Shown: positions 54,196 to 63,831, numbered from the stretch's first letter. The stretch is 64,000 nt of DNA from Bacillus sp. es.034 (GCF_002563655.1 NZ_PDIY01000001.1:3756001-3820000); one strand, 5' to 3'. Notes: generated from the sequence alone by a model not told the origin. A program made the numbers and translations.

Positions 54196-55353
54196 ATGAA
54201 TCCAAATTTCCACAGAATCTCTGCTGTCCTGGTTGTGATGGCCGTGATGGTCGCTTGTAATATTTACACCTTCATCCCCATTTACGGAAGCATCGCTGCC
54301 ACCCTTTCCATTCCGCAAAGTGAAGTCGTTATGGCCGGCACTTCATTTATCCTTCTCTACGCATGCGGTTTATTGACCTTTGCCAATGCCGCAGACCACT
54401 TCGGCAAAAAAAGGATCCTCGTCTGGGGGATGCTTGCATCTGCCGTTTCTTCGGGACTCGTTGGGCTATCAGCCGACTTTTGGAGTTTATTTATCACGAG
54501 GGGATTACAGGGATTTTGTCTGGGGAGCTTTGCCCCTGTCGCGTTTGCCTATACGTATGATTTGTTTTCCGGAAAGCATCGGACCCTGCTTCTGGCCTTC
54601 ATTAATTCAGGCTTTCTCTTTGCCGGTATCCTCGGTCAGTTGCTCAGTGAAGGAATCACACGCTTCTCCGGCTGGTCTGCAGTGTTCTTCTTTTTCGCGA
54701 TGGTATATGCTTCCCTTTTCTTAATCGGAAACCAGACCCTTCCACCAACAAACGTTGTATCTGTCTCACCCACACAACAACTCGCCACCATCCTGAAGCT
54801 GCTTAAGAGAAAAGAACTCCTTTACTGTTACGGAATCGTCTTCACCCTTCTCGCTACATTCATCGCCTATTATGACAGCTTGACCCGCTATCTGTCAGAC
54901 GATCCCGGCCTGCTTTTCCTCACCAGGGCAGTAGGACTGATCGGAGCCGGTTTATCCCTTTTCACCGGCCGTCTTATGGAGGCACTCGGAATCTACAAAA
55001 CTCTGTTTATCGGAGTCACTTTATCGATGATAAGTGTGGCGGCTGCTTTCATGTATGCATATGGTCACGAACCCTTCATCATCATTCTTTCTTCCATTCT
55101 TTTTGTCTCGGCCATCTCTTTATTGATCCCCACCGTCATTACCCTGATCGGAAATATGAGCGGCAAGGGACGGAGCCAGGCACTCAGCCTCTACTCCTTC
55201 CTTTTATTAGGGGGGACCAGCGTGGCACCGTTGGTCATCATGCACCTTACGTATGTACAATCCTTGCTTCTGTTAGTGGGATGCTTTTTGTTCCATGCAT
55301 GGATGGGCGGCTTGTTATATGCGGGTCGGAAGAAATGGGGGACGGGGGATTAG
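54196..55353 (+). CDS. MFS transporter (drug efflux-like)
   Basis: 385 residues with 12 membrane helices. Motif A-like loop DHFGKKRILVWG between helices 2 and 3; RGLQGFCLGSFAPVAFAY in helix 4 resembles the 12-helix drug/H+ antiporter group. Substrate unknown. GTAGGTGA ribosome site. Diverges from addB and converges on a GNAT gene. No specific name justified. Confidence 0.85.
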   Translation: MNPNFHRISAVLVVMAVMVACNIYTFIPIYGSIAATLSIPQSEVVMAGTSFILLYACGLLTFANAADHFGKKRILVWGMLASAVSSGLVGLSADFWSLFITRGLQGFCLGSFAPVAFAYTYDLFSGKHRTLLLAFINSGFLFAGILGQLLSEGITRFSGWSAVFFFFAMVYASLFLIGNQTLPPTNVVSVSPTQQLATILKLLKRKELLYCYGIVFTLLATFIAYYDSLTRYLSDDPGLLFLTRAVGLIGAGLSLFTGRLMEALGIYKTLFIGVTLSMISVAAAFMYAYGHEPFIIILSSILFVSAISLLIPTVITLIGNMSGKGRSQALSLYSFLLLGGTSVAPLVIMHLTYVQSLLLLVGCFLFHAWMGGLLYAGRKKWGTGD

Positions 55354-55377
55354 CGCCAACCCTCACCCCATAAAAAA

Positions 55378-55403
55378 AAAGAAGGACACCCTCATCCTTC
55401 TTT
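55378..55403. terminator. Hairpin between the MFS and GNAT genes
   Basis: AAAGAAGGA and TCCTTCTTT (55378-55386 with 55395-55403) pair around an 8-base loop, preceded by a run of A. It overlaps the GNAT 3' end. Confidence 0.6.
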
Positions 55404-55928
55404 CCATTCATCCACCAATAACCCATACAGAACCATGTCATATCGTTTCCCGTCCCTCTGCAGGAACTGACGGTAGCTTCCTTCTTTCGTGAACCCCAGC
55501 GATTCATATAAACGGATCGCTCTCTCATTATACGAAAATACCGTTAACTGAAGACGGTGTAAATTCAACTCATGAAAGGCATATGCCAGGAGGCACTGCA
55601 TGGCTTCCCTGCCGTATCCATTCCCCCATGACTGCTCGTCACCGATGGAAATCGAGACCCATCCCACTCGATGAGACCAAAGAATTCCGTCCAACTCAAC
55701 AAACCCGATGATTCTGGCGTCATCCTTCAGACGGACCGCAAAACGATAGGCATTGTCACCGGGATCTCCCATCCATTTCTTGATTTCTTCTTCTGATTTC
55801 GGTTTATGGGGGAGCGCATCCAATAGTCTTTGCACTTCTTCATTTTGATTCCATTCCCTTATTGCCGAAACGTCTTCTTCCTGAAAGCCTGATAGATATA
55901 TTCTTGTACCGGATAATAACCGTTTCAT
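55392..55928 (-). CDS. GNAT acetyltransferase (RimJ/RimL-type)
   Basis: 178 residues from ATG 55928, 8 nt after GAGG. GNAT fold: R-rich N-terminus, WSHRVGWVSISIGDEQSWGNGYGREAM with the acetyl-CoA loop (Q-x-x-G-x-G-like SWGNGYG), LHRLQLTVFSYNERAIRLYESLGF. RimJ-like relatives acetylate ribosomal proteins or small amines; substrate unknown. Confidence 0.88.
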   Translation of the reverse strand: MKRLLSGTRIYLSGFQEEDVSAIREWNQNEEVQRLLDALPHKPKSEEEIKKWMGDPGDNAYRFAVRLKDDARIIGFVELDGILWSHRVGWVSISIGDEQSWGNGYGREAMQCLLAYAFHELNLHRLQLTVFSYNERAIRLYESLGFTKEGSYRQFLQRDGKRYDMVLYGLLVDEWKEG

Positions 55929-55976
55929 CTTTTTCACCTCGATATATGTACTTCGAGATGTTCCATCCCTTTTCCT

Positions 55977-57464
55977 TTATTGCCCCTGTAAAAGCTTTGT
56001 CAATGCCGGTTTATTGACTTTGCCCACATCGGTTTTCGGTAATTCTTTCACAAAGTGATAGTCCTTGGGGATCTTATACTTGCCGAACTTCTGCAGGCAA
56101 AATGCCTTCACATCCTCCGTCGATATTCCAGCACCCTTTTGTAACGAAATAAAGGCTGTGACGACTTCCCCCCATTTTTCATGGGGCAAACCGATCACTG
56201 CACACTCAGAAACTGCAGGGTGCTCGCTTATCCAGTGCTCGAGCTCCTGAGGATAAATATTCTCACCACCTGAAATGATCATGTCTTTTTTACGGCCGAC
56301 AATGTAGTAATCTTCATCCTCATCGAATTTCGCCAGGTCCCCTGTATGAAGCCAGCCGTCTTGTATCACCTGTTGTGTTTGCTTAGGGTTCTGCCAATAT
56401 TCTTTGAATAAATGATCTCCCCCTAATAATAGCTCCCCTACTTCCCCGCGGCCGACAGGGTTCCCCTCGTCATCGATGATTTTCACACGGTTCAACATCA
56501 TTGCTTTCCCGACCGAACCCTTTTTCATACGGGAAGGGTCAATGTAGAAATTATTCGGCCCGGCTTCTGTCAAACCATACCCTTCCTTAAAGGGAATCTC
56601 TTTTTCTTTAAAAAATTCATATACTTTCCCCGGACAAGGGGCTCCCCCGGATAAAAACACCTTCATCTTCGGGAAAAGGGTAGACTTGAATTCGTCCTTT
56701 TCCATCAGCAAGTGGTACATGGTCGGTACAAGGAGAACAATGCTGCACCCATGTTCATTTAAAGCAAGTATCGCCTGTTCCGGATCGAACCTCTCAGCGA
56801 CAACGACCTTTCCCCCTATCATTAAGAGGGGAATCGATAAAGCATTTAATCCTCCCGTATGAAAAGTAGGCAAATACGTCACGGTGCAGTCTTCTTCGAT
56901 TAAATTCCAGCTCACCACTGTATTCAAGGCATTTGATGTCACAGATTTATGTGAAAGGACGACCCCCTTTGGATTCCCGGTCGTGCCTCCTGTATAAATC
57001 ATCAGCCAGGGATCAGAGAGTGAGAGGAAAGGAGAGTATGACAGACCTTTTTCCACTGAGTAAACTTCCCCTGCCACATCATCAATACAGAGTTGTGGGC
57101 AACATTTAGAAATTGAAGAAACGAGGAGTTGAAGTTCTTTTTTATAAAAAAGGAGACCCGGGGTACTATTCTTGGTAATCGATTCAATCTCAGCTGACGC
57201 TAACCTCCAATTGAGTGGAACAAACACAGCCCCAATCTTTCCACAAGCAAACAAAATCTCAAAGCAAATCGTATGATTCGTAGAAATGAACACCACACGA
57301 TCCCCTTTTGTAATCCCGTGATCACACATATATCGAGCCCACTTAGACGCCCTTTCATCTAAAGTGCGGTAATCAATCCTCTCGTCCGTGGCAGCATTCA
57401 GTAACGCAATTCGATCAGGAGAGATCATTGATCGCTTATGCAACCAATCTGTGACTCTTTCCAT
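55977..57464 (-). CDS. Acyl-CoA synthetase (AMP-forming, FadD/FACL-like)
   Basis: 495 residues from ATG 57464, 8 nt after AGGAGG; a longer frame to 57602 runs through the terminator of the upstream gene and is rejected. Motifs: YTGGTTGNPKG (P-loop), YLPTFHTGG, GYGLTEAGP, GWLHTGDLAKFDEDEDYYIVGRKKD, and Lys in PKTDVGKVNKP. It activates a carboxylic acid to its CoA thioester. In context it could feed the thiolase operon 1.5 kb away, but a nuclease gene separates them and the substrate is unknown. Confidence 0.88.
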   Translation of the reverse strand: MERVTDWLHKRSMISPDRIALLNAATDERIDYRTLDERASKWARYMCDHGITKGDRVVFISTNHTICFEILFACGKIGAVFVPLNWRLASAEIESITKNSTPGLLFYKKELQLLVSSISKCCPQLCIDDVAGEVYSVEKGLSYSPFLSLSDPWLMIYTGGTTGNPKGVVLSHKSVTSNALNTVVSWNLIEEDCTVTYLPTFHTGGLNALSIPLLMIGGKVVVAERFDPEQAILALNEHGCSIVLLVPTMYHLLMEKDEFKSTLFPKMKVFLSGGAPCPGKVYEFFKEKEIPFKEGYGLTEAGPNNFYIDPSRMKKGSVGKAMMLNRVKIIDDEGNPVGRGEVGELLLGGDHLFKEYWQNPKQTQQVIQDGWLHTGDLAKFDEDEDYYIVGRKKDMIISGGENIYPQELEHWISEHPAVSECAVIGLPHEKWGEVVTAFISLQKGAGISTEDVKAFCLQKFGKYKIPKDYHFVKELPKTDVGKVNKPALTKLLQGQ

Positions 57465-57545
57465 ACTCATCTCCTCCTTTTGGTGGTTGTATTCATCATA
57501 AGGATCAGAGGTTACAAATGAGTTACAGGCCGGGCCCCCTTTAAC

Positions 57546-57571
57546 GAAAAAAAGACCCGGAGACTCCGGGC
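57546..57571 (-). terminator. Terminator after the secreted nuclease gene
   Basis: CCCGGAGTCTCCGGG on the minus strand, followed by TCTTTTTTT, just after the stop at 57581. Confidence 0.85.
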
Positions 57572-57580
57572 ACAAACTCT

Positions 57581-58762
57581 TTACCAGATCATTTCTGCCC
57601 ACTCGGGGTGATCAATGAATGGATTTCGATTTCCTTGATATTGCTCATAGATAATGTTATTCCTGCGGATTTCCCTTTCATCAACGGGATCTTCTTCGTT
57701 CCATTCAAGGAGTACAGACATTTTGCCCATATAAGGGGCACTTCCGTTGTTGACATTATTATTCATTTCCAAGTCCACTTCACCACTGTCCCCTTCATAA
57801 CGGACATCCATGTAGAAAATCATTCGTGCCACGTCACCTTTCACTTCATCACGAGGCTCCCATGAATCGCTATCATAATAGTTTCCCGGGGCTTCACTCT
57901 GCTCATTTCCACCATTATCGAAGTCAAGGTTTCCTCTTGTAGAGTTGACCGTCACATCCGTCGGTCTTAAATGATGAAGGTCCGTCCCCGGCCCCTGTGC
58001 GGTTCCGAAATCACCATGGGATTTAGCCCATACGTGTTCACGGTTCCAGTCATTCACTCCGCCGCCGTTTGTCGTTTTCGATTGTGAACGTCCTGAGTAG
58101 AGGAGAATAACATTATTGGGATTGTTCGGGTCTTCATCCGTATTTCGCAAAGCTCCCCACACAGCATCATACGAAAGGGTTTGATGGTCATCGATGATGT
58201 TATGTAGTGCGGTTTTCAGCGTTTCACCCATCTTTCCTTCAGCTGAGTTGTAATACTCTTCATTAGCCGGTGGATCGGTCGGTTCCGTTGGAGGGTCGGA
58301 CGGATCAGTTTCCCCGCCTTCCATCGATTCAAACGCCGATGTGGACTTCACTCCCGGGTGGGAAAAATAGGCCGTCAAGCTGCCCGTCACCTTGATTTTT
58401 TCACCCATCAGTCCCGGGTTGCTCTGAAGACCGAAGCTTGAACGGTAAGAAGATGGAATCTGGACATACACCATCTCATCTGTATTGGCTTCTGTAGGGG
58501 AATCCGCTAATGCCAATGCATAATCGTTCGGAAACTGATTTGTGACAACCGATGAAGCTGAAGTAGGCTGCCCTACCACATATCCTTCTACGGACTGTGT
58601 GGATCCATTTTGATTTGAGATGGCCTGGTCCACCGTATAAGGGGAATTCCACGTCCCATTTCCTGCAGCACTCATTTGACTCGGGGATACCTGACTGCAC
58701 GCAATCGTAAAAATAAATACAATGGCAAAAATACCGATGACTTTTTTGTGTATAGACTTCAA
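57581..58762 (-). CDS. Secreted/lipid-anchored endonuclease I family protein (Bsn/EndA-like)
   Basis: 393 residues from TTG 58762, with GGAGG 9 nt upstream. N-terminal signal (FAIVFIFTIAC) with a lipobox-like IAC at Cys22. Next, an OB-like DUF6359-type domain (about 36-145, NGTWNSPYTVDQAI), a Pro/Asp-rich linker (DPSDPPTEPTDPP), then a His-Asn nuclease domain (about 160-393) with DWNREHVWAKSH and DLHHLRPTDV. It resembles extracellular RNase/DNase Bsn and the YhcR nuclease of B. subtilis. Likely role: nucleic acid scavenging. Confidence 0.87.
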   Translation of the reverse strand: MKSIHKKVIGIFAIVFIFTIACSQVSPSQMSAAGNGTWNSPYTVDQAISNQNGSTQSVEGYVVGQPTSASSVVTNQFPNDYALALADSPTEANTDEMVYVQIPSSYRSSFGLQSNPGLMGEKIKVTGSLTAYFSHPGVKSTSAFESMEGGETDPSDPPTEPTDPPANEEYYNSAEGKMGETLKTALHNIIDDHQTLSYDAVWGALRNTDEDPNNPNNVILLYSGRSQSKTTNGGGVNDWNREHVWAKSHGDFGTAQGPGTDLHHLRPTDVTVNSTRGNLDFDNGGNEQSEAPGNYYDSDSWEPRDEVKGDVARMIFYMDVRYEGDSGEVDLEMNNNVNNGSAPYMGKMSVLLEWNEEDPVDEREIRRNNIIYEQYQGNRNPFIDHPEWAEMIW

Positions 58763-58904
58763 ATTGCTTCGCCTCCTTTGAATGCATTACACATTTAGCG
58801 TACAATATCGATTGTCATTATAGGGTAAATTTTATGTAAAAAAGGGAAAATGAGTCAAATATCATAAGGTTCAGCTGGTGATTTTGGTACATTTCAGCAA
58901 CGTT

Positions 58905-58937
58905 AAAAGTGCCGGCCCACCCATGGACCGGCACTTT
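58905..58937 (-). terminator. Terminator after the thiolase
   Basis: AAAGTGCCGG and CCGGCACTTT form a 10-bp stem with a 12-base loop, ending TTTTAA on the minus strand, 6 bp after the stop. It closes the liv-KAS-thiolase operon. Confidence 0.82.
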
Positions 58938-58942
58938 CCCCA

Positions 58943-60121
58943 CTACATTCCTTCCACGAAAACCGAAGCACCCATGCCTCCGCCCACGCATAATGACGCA
59001 ATTCCTTTTTTCAATTCACGGCGCTTCATTTCGTGAAGCAATGACACGACTAGTCGGGCTCCTGTGCAACCGACGGGATGACCGATGCTGATCCCGCTTC
59101 CGTTCACATTCACCTTTTCCCGGTCCAGTCCAAGTTCTTTCTCTACCGCTAAATACTGAGCAGCAAACGCCTCGTTGATTTCAAATAGATCGACTTCATC
59201 CAGGGACCAGTTTTTCGTTGTATGTAATCCTTTTTGAATGGCAGGTACCGGACCGATTCCCATCACATTGGGATCGACTCCCGCCACTGAATAACCGACG
59301 ATTCTTCCAAGTGGCTCGAGTCCTCTCCTTTCGGCTTCTTCTTCACTCATTAAGATCAAAGCCGCCCCACCATCATTCAAGCTGGATGAGTTCCCTGCTG
59401 TAACAGATCCCCCTTCACGGAACGCCGGCTTCAATTTCTCGAGTTTCCCGAGTTCCAGTCCTGCACGGGGACTTTCATCTTTCTCAATGATCTTCTCCCC
59501 TCTTCGCTCCTTCACCGTAATCGGTACGATCTGCGTATCGAAATAGCCCTTTTCCATCGCGTTCACTGCCCGCTCATGACTCATCACAGCGTATCGATCC
59601 TGCTCTTTGCGGGAAATGGAATGGATCTCCGCAAGATTTTCAGCGGTTTCCCCCATCATGTTGCCGTGAATGGGATCTTCAAGTACCTCCCACACCGAAT
59701 CGCGGATTTCTCCGTGTTGCAGCCTTTGGCCGAATCGGTGCTGTTTTAATATATACGGGCTGGAGCTCATCGCTTCCACTCCGCCAGCCATGACGATATC
59801 GGACATTCCCGTTTGGATTTGCATGGCTGCCGATATGATGGCCTGCATGCCGCTTGCGCATTGACGTTGGATCGTAAAGCCCGTCGTTGTGTCATCAAAG
59901 CCGGCAAGCAGTGAAGCCGTTCTCGCCGTATTAGGCTGATCGGTTCGTTGGATGCAATGCCCGAGGATCACTTCATCAATGTCACTCGCCGATAACCCGC
60001 TTTCCTTTGCGGCTTCTTTCATTACGGGTACGATCAAATCTGTCGGAAGCAGGTCCTTGAACGCTCCCCCAAATGCGCCAACCGGCGTACGAAGAGCCGA
60101 TGTGATTACTACGTTTCTCAT
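58943..60121 (-). CDS. Acetyl-CoA C-acyltransferase (thiolase)
   Basis: 392 residues. Complete thiolase active site: Cys88 in QRQCASGMQ, NEAFAAQ, His348 in GHPVGCTGAR and Cys378 in SLCVGGGMGAS. It could cleave 3-ketoacyl-CoA or condense two acetyl-CoA. Last gene of the operon, 25 bp after the SDR. Whether it is AtoB- or FadA-like is not decided by sequence; the neighbouring reductase would supply or use its 3-ketoacyl substrate. Confidence 0.93.
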   Translation of the reverse strand: MRNVVITSALRTPVGAFGGAFKDLLPTDLIVPVMKEAAKESGLSASDIDEVILGHCIQRTDQPNTARTASLLAGFDDTTTGFTIQRQCASGMQAIISAAMQIQTGMSDIVMAGGVEAMSSSPYILKQHRFGQRLQHGEIRDSVWEVLEDPIHGNMMGETAENLAEIHSISRKEQDRYAVMSHERAVNAMEKGYFDTQIVPITVKERRGEKIIEKDESPRAGLELGKLEKLKPAFREGGSVTAGNSSSLNDGGAALILMSEEEAERRGLEPLGRIVGYSVAGVDPNVMGIGPVPAIQKGLHTTKNWSLDEVDLFEINEAFAAQYLAVEKELGLDREKVNVNGSGISIGHPVGCTGARLVVSLLHEMKRRELKKGIASLCVGGGMGASVFVEGM

Positions 60122-60146
60122 ATTGTCACTTCCCTTTCGTGTCAGA

Positions 60147-60890
60147 TTACATCATGATTCCGCCATCCACATGGAGGACGGTGCCATTCACATAGTCACT
60201 ATCGTCTGATGCGAGGTATAAATAGGCCTTTGCGATATCTTCCGGCTTTCCTAATCTGCCAAGTGGAATCATCACTTTCATTTGATCAATGACCTTTTCC
60301 GGCACTGCCGCCACCATGTTCGTCTCGGTAAAGCCCGGTGCGACTGCATTGACGTTGATCCCTTTGCGACCTAACTCCTTTGCCCACGTTTTTGTCATCC
60401 CAACGACCGCGGCCTTCGTTGCAGCATAGTTGGTCTGACCGACGTTTCCGTAAACCCCGCTTACAGACGAGGTATTGATGATTTTCCCTTTGCCATTTTC
60501 GATCATATGGGGCAGGACCGCCTGAGTGCAGTTGAATACACCTGTTAAATTGACATCCAGGACCTTCTGGAAATCTTCTGATGAAAGCTTATGCACCATA
60601 GCGTCCTTCGTGATTCCCGCGTTGTTGATTAAAATATCGATCTTGCCGAATTGCTCTTTTACCCCCTGCACGAAAGAATCCACCGAAGAGCGATCGGCCA
60701 CGTCCCCTTGGAAGAAGACTGCTTTCCCTTTCCCCAATTCGTTCAGCTGCCGGGCTTTTTCCTCCCCGCTTTCCTTATTGAAGTCAACAAGGGCCACATG
60801 ACTTCCTTCGTTTACAAATGTTTCAGCTGCAGCAAATCCGATCCCGTTGGCTGCCCCAGTGATTAATGCGACTTTCCCAAGAAGTCTCAT
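60147..60890 (-). CDS. FabG/PhaB-like SDR (3-hydroxyacyl dehydrogenase or reductase)
   Basis: 247 residues. Cofactor loop TGAANGIG, NNAG (ILINNAGIT), Ser in INTSSVSG and YAATKAA (Tyr-x3-Lys). C-terminal GTVLHVDGGIMM. Typical of acetoacetyl-CoA/3-oxoacyl reductases. Its ATG overlaps the hydrolase stop (ATGA), so it is tightly coupled. With the thiolase it could run one turn of hydroxyacyl-CoA to ketoacyl-CoA to acetyl-CoA, or the reverse. Confidence 0.9.
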   Translation of the reverse strand: MRLLGKVALITGAANGIGFAAAETFVNEGSHVALVDFNKESGEEKARQLNELGKGKAVFFQGDVADRSSVDSFVQGVKEQFGKIDILINNAGITKDAMVHKLSSEDFQKVLDVNLTGVFNCTQAVLPHMIENGKGKIINTSSVSGVYGNVGQTNYAATKAAVVGMTKTWAKELGRKGINVNAVAPGFTETNMVAAVPEKVIDQMKVMIPLGRLGKPEDIAKAYLYLASDDSDYVNGTVLHVDGGIMM

Positions 60891-61798
60891 GCCATTTCCT
60901 CCTTCGTTTGCAAAAACGAATGGATCGTGTCGAGCAATTGATCCAAATTGTCTATGAGCGGTGAATGCCCACTATTCTTTAATTCGACAAATACAGCGTT
61001 TTCTCCTATATCCCCGATGATCTCCTCTGTCATTTCCTTCGTGATGACATAATCCCTCTCTCCCCGGAGGACAAGGACAGGTATGGAGATCGTGCCGGCC
61101 TTACCCGTTCCTTCCACGAGACCATTGTATACATCACTTATATTGAACGTATTGAGCGCTTGATAAATGTGAGAGAGATTCCGCTGGGTTCTCATGTCAT
61201 CGATATATTCTTCATAGCGGCTTGCCTCAGGCTGGGTATGGGAATAGATCAGGGCATTCCATAAACCACGGAGGAACTCCCGGTCATTCCCGTCATATGC
61301 GGCTTGAACGGGAATCGTTTTCCCCTTATCCTCCTTCACTTCTTCCATCGTTCGAAGTCGTTTCCCAAGATCAGGCGTGCCATCTTCTTTCGTCCCCATA
61401 AATGGATAACCTCTGGTAGACGCGGACGCGAGTAAGATTAGATTGTTGCAATCATCGGGATAATCAATGACATATTGCATGGCGACCGCCCCTCCTGTGG
61501 ACCATCCCACCATGGAAAACCCCTTGAGTCCAAGAGCTTCCACCCAATCTTTCAGATCATCAGACAAATCTTTGATACTCTCAATCTCCCGATGATAGCT
61601 GGATTCTCCAAATCCTCTCATATCAACCGCATACAACTTATAGCGTTCATCCATATTTTCAAGGACGATATCCCAATGTTTGGATGACGTCATATTTCCA
61701 TGCACGAGAACGAGTGGAATATGTCCCCCGCTTCGCTCCCGATAAGCGAGGGTTTCTCCATTTCCAAGCAATACTTTCTTTAATTGAACCGTTGTCAT
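60887..61798 (-). CDS. Alpha/beta hydrolase
   Basis: 303 residues from ATG 61798; the longer frame to 61894 would overlap the upstream gene. VLVHGNMTSSKHW (oxyanion region), GWSTGG with Ser100 as nucleophile, LRGERDYVI (Asp) and NSGHSPLID (His). No signal peptide. Related by eye to haloperoxidase/3-oxoadipate lactonase-type hydrolases. In the operon it may hydrolyse an ester, lactone or CoA thioester of the transported compound. Confidence 0.87.
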   Translation of the reverse strand: MTTVQLKKVLLGNGETLAYRERSGGHIPLVLVHGNMTSSKHWDIVLENMDERYKLYAVDMRGFGESSYHREIESIKDLSDDLKDWVEALGLKGFSMVGWSTGGAVAMQYVIDYPDDCNNLILLASASTRGYPFMGTKEDGTPDLGKRLRTMEEVKEDKGKTIPVQAAYDGNDREFLRGLWNALIYSHTQPEASRYEEYIDDMRTQRNLSHIYQALNTFNISDVYNGLVEGTGKAGTISIPVLVLRGERDYVITKEMTEEIIGDIGENAVFVELKNSGHSPLIDNLDQLLDTIHSFLQTKEEMA

Positions 61799-61814
61799 AA
61801 CGTTGATCCCCCTT

Positions 61815-62819
61815 TTAAGAATTTCCCCAGACCATGGTGGTCGCTCCCCATGCGTATCCAATACCGGCACTGACGAGGACGACCACATCGCCATCCTTCA
61901 GTTTGCCTCTTTCTTCCGCCAATCGCAGTGATAGGATTTGATCGAATTGCCCGAGATGGCCGTATTCCTCGAGATAGATGGATTGTTCTTGCGTGAGCCC
62001 CAATTCCTTTAGTACATAGAGATGGGCAGACCTTTTCATGTGCAGCATCGCGACATAAGAGATATCCTTTTCTTCGAATCCACTCTTATATATTGATTCC
62101 CTTATGACCTTCAGAAAGTGATCCATGGACTTTTGTTCCAATCTTCTTTTCATTCCACCAGGATCGGTCACATCGAGCTTGTAACGGTGGAGGGACTCCC
62201 TTGTCAAAGGCTCCTTCGTTCCTCCAACGGGAACAATGACATCTTCTGAAAACGAGCCGTCGGTGATGATGGATGTTTCCAATACCCGGTTTTTCTTCAG
62301 GTTTTGTTGTAGAATCATCGCCCCTCCTCCTGCTGACAGGTTGAACATAAAGCGGGTCCTGCTATTTTCATAGTCTATGAAATCGCTGTTGCGATAGCCT
62401 CCTGCCATGAGAATGGTTTTAATCGCAGGGTCCGATTCCAGTAAGCTTTTTGCAAGTTTCATGGCCATAATGGTCGTACCGCACCTCAGTGCGACATCAA
62501 ATGCCCAGGCATGGTACGCCCCGATTTCTTCCTGAAGCTTGATGCCTGCTGTCCAGAGGGGATATTCTTTGTGCTCTTCCCCAACGTAGATGACAACATC
62601 TATATCCTTGGGGTCGATGCCTGCATTTGAAATTGCCTCTCTTGCCGCCTGAATCCCCATGGCACATGTATGGTCCTCAGGATTTGGAACCGTTTTCTTT
62701 TTAATCCCCATTTTGCTTTCTACAACCTCTATCGGAAGTCCTGCTTTTTCTGCGATATCTTTACTCGTCATAGTGGATGAGGGTAAATACATCCCCGTAC
62801 TGAGCATACCGATTGTCAT
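61815..62819 (-). CDS. KAS III-like 3-oxoacyl synthase with Asn-to-His change
   Basis: 334 residues. Thiolase-fold layout of FabH with nucleophile Cys113 (ALRCGTTIM), His260 (MLHMKRSAH) and a C-terminal GYAWGATTMVWGNS. The third triad residue, Asn in FabH (compare N265 of fabH here), is replaced by His288 in EYGHLGQFD. It therefore is not a housekeeping FabH; related enzymes include condensing or acyl-transfer enzymes of secondary metabolism. Sits 12 bp after livM, in the operon. Confidence 0.83.
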   Translation of the reverse strand: MTIGMLSTGMYLPSSTMTSKDIAEKAGLPIEVVESKMGIKKKTVPNPEDHTCAMGIQAAREAISNAGIDPKDIDVVIYVGEEHKEYPLWTAGIKLQEEIGAYHAWAFDVALRCGTTIMAMKLAKSLLESDPAIKTILMAGGYRNSDFIDYENSRTRFMFNLSAGGGAMILQQNLKKNRVLETSIITDGSFSEDVIVPVGGTKEPLTRESLHRYKLDVTDPGGMKRRLEQKSMDHFLKVIRESIYKSGFEEKDISYVAMLHMKRSAHLYVLKELGLTQEQSIYLEEYGHLGQFDQILSLRLAEERGKLKDGDVVVLVSAGIGYAWGATTMVWGNS

Positions 62820-62831
62820 GAAGATCCCCCC

Positions 62832-63827
62832 TTAGCTTGCGATGTTTTTCTCTTCTCTTTCCTCTTTTTTTGTCCGTTTTCTTTTCTTGATCTTCTTGAA
62901 TGATCCCACAATGCCTGTCGGGAAGAACATCACGGCCAGGATATAAAGGATACCGAAGAAAATGATCCACCGTTCAAAGATCGGATACGTTTTAGCGAGC
63001 TCAGTCAGATAGTGATGGGCAAATTCAATCAACCCTGCACCGACTATCGGTCCGATCAAAGTCCCCACCCCGCCGATGATGGTCATCAATAATGCATCGA
63101 GGGTCACATCCATTGTGAATACACTGGTATTCACGAAGCGTAAGGACAAGCCGTACAAAGAACCTGCAAAGCTTGCGATCACTCCGGCTATAACACTGGC
63201 TAAAATCTTGTAATGAAGAACCTGGAACCCGATCGATTCCGCTCTCTGCTCATTTTCACGGATCGCCTGGAGAACGGAGCCCGCCGGAGAGTGGGTGAAC
63301 CTTTTTAATAACAGAAAAATGATGACCATGACACCGAGACAAACGAAGTAGAAGACAAGACGATCCTTCAATACATCCGGTGTCCGGAACGTAAATCCAT
63401 CATTCCCGAAGGTCAGGCTTCTCCACTTTTCCGCACCGACGAGGAACAAACCTGCGAATGCCAGGGTGAGCATGGCATAGAAATGACTCTTAAGGCGTAA
63501 CGTCAGGAGTCCAACGACATAGCTGACGATTCCCGCTATGAAGGATGCCGCAAGGATTGAGACCACGAGCCAAAACATGGTCGGCTCCATCCGGTCGAGA
63601 AAGATCCCTGTGGAATACGCACCGATTCCGAAGAACATGGCGTGCCCAAAGGAGACGATTCCTGTATAGCCAAGCAGGAGATCGTAGCTCATGGCGAAAA
63701 TGCCAAAGATGAATACCTGTGTCAGAAGAATCATCATACTTCTTGAATCGTTAAAAAATGGGTAAACGATCAAGATGGTTAATGCCATCCCTAAAAATGC
63801 GTTCGATCTGTCTTTGAGAATCTTCAC
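62832..63827 (-). CDS. livM: Branched-chain amino-acid-type ABC permease LivM
   Basis: 331 residues from GTG 63827, behind GGGGTGAGGAAG. About ten membrane helices; LLGYTGIVSFGHAMFFGIGAY and ALLMTIIGGVGTLIGPIVGA are diagnostic of LivM. C-terminus very basic (KKIKKRKRTKKEEREEK). Transports branched-chain amino acids or, in operons with acyl-CoA enzymes, other carboxylates such as amides or aromatic acids. It starts 4 bp after the livH stop. Confidence 0.9.
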   Translation of the reverse strand: MKILKDRSNAFLGMALTILIVYPFFNDSRSMMILLTQVFIFGIFAMSYDLLLGYTGIVSFGHAMFFGIGAYSTGIFLDRMEPTMFWLVVSILAASFIAGIVSYVVGLLTLRLKSHFYAMLTLAFAGLFLVGAEKWRSLTFGNDGFTFRTPDVLKDRLVFYFVCLGVMVIIFLLLKRFTHSPAGSVLQAIRENEQRAESIGFQVLHYKILASVIAGVIASFAGSLYGLSLRFVNTSVFTMDVTLDALLMTIIGGVGTLIGPIVGAGLIEFAHHYLTELAKTYPIFERWIIFFGILYILAVMFFPTGIVGSFKKIKKRKRTKKEEREEKNIAS

Positions 63828-63831
63828 TTCC

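Noticed and set aside
57465-57602. Longer N-terminus of the acyl-CoA ligase
   Set aside because: It would read through the rho-independent terminator and overlap the nuclease gene; the GGAGG-preceded ATG at 57464 matches the family start.
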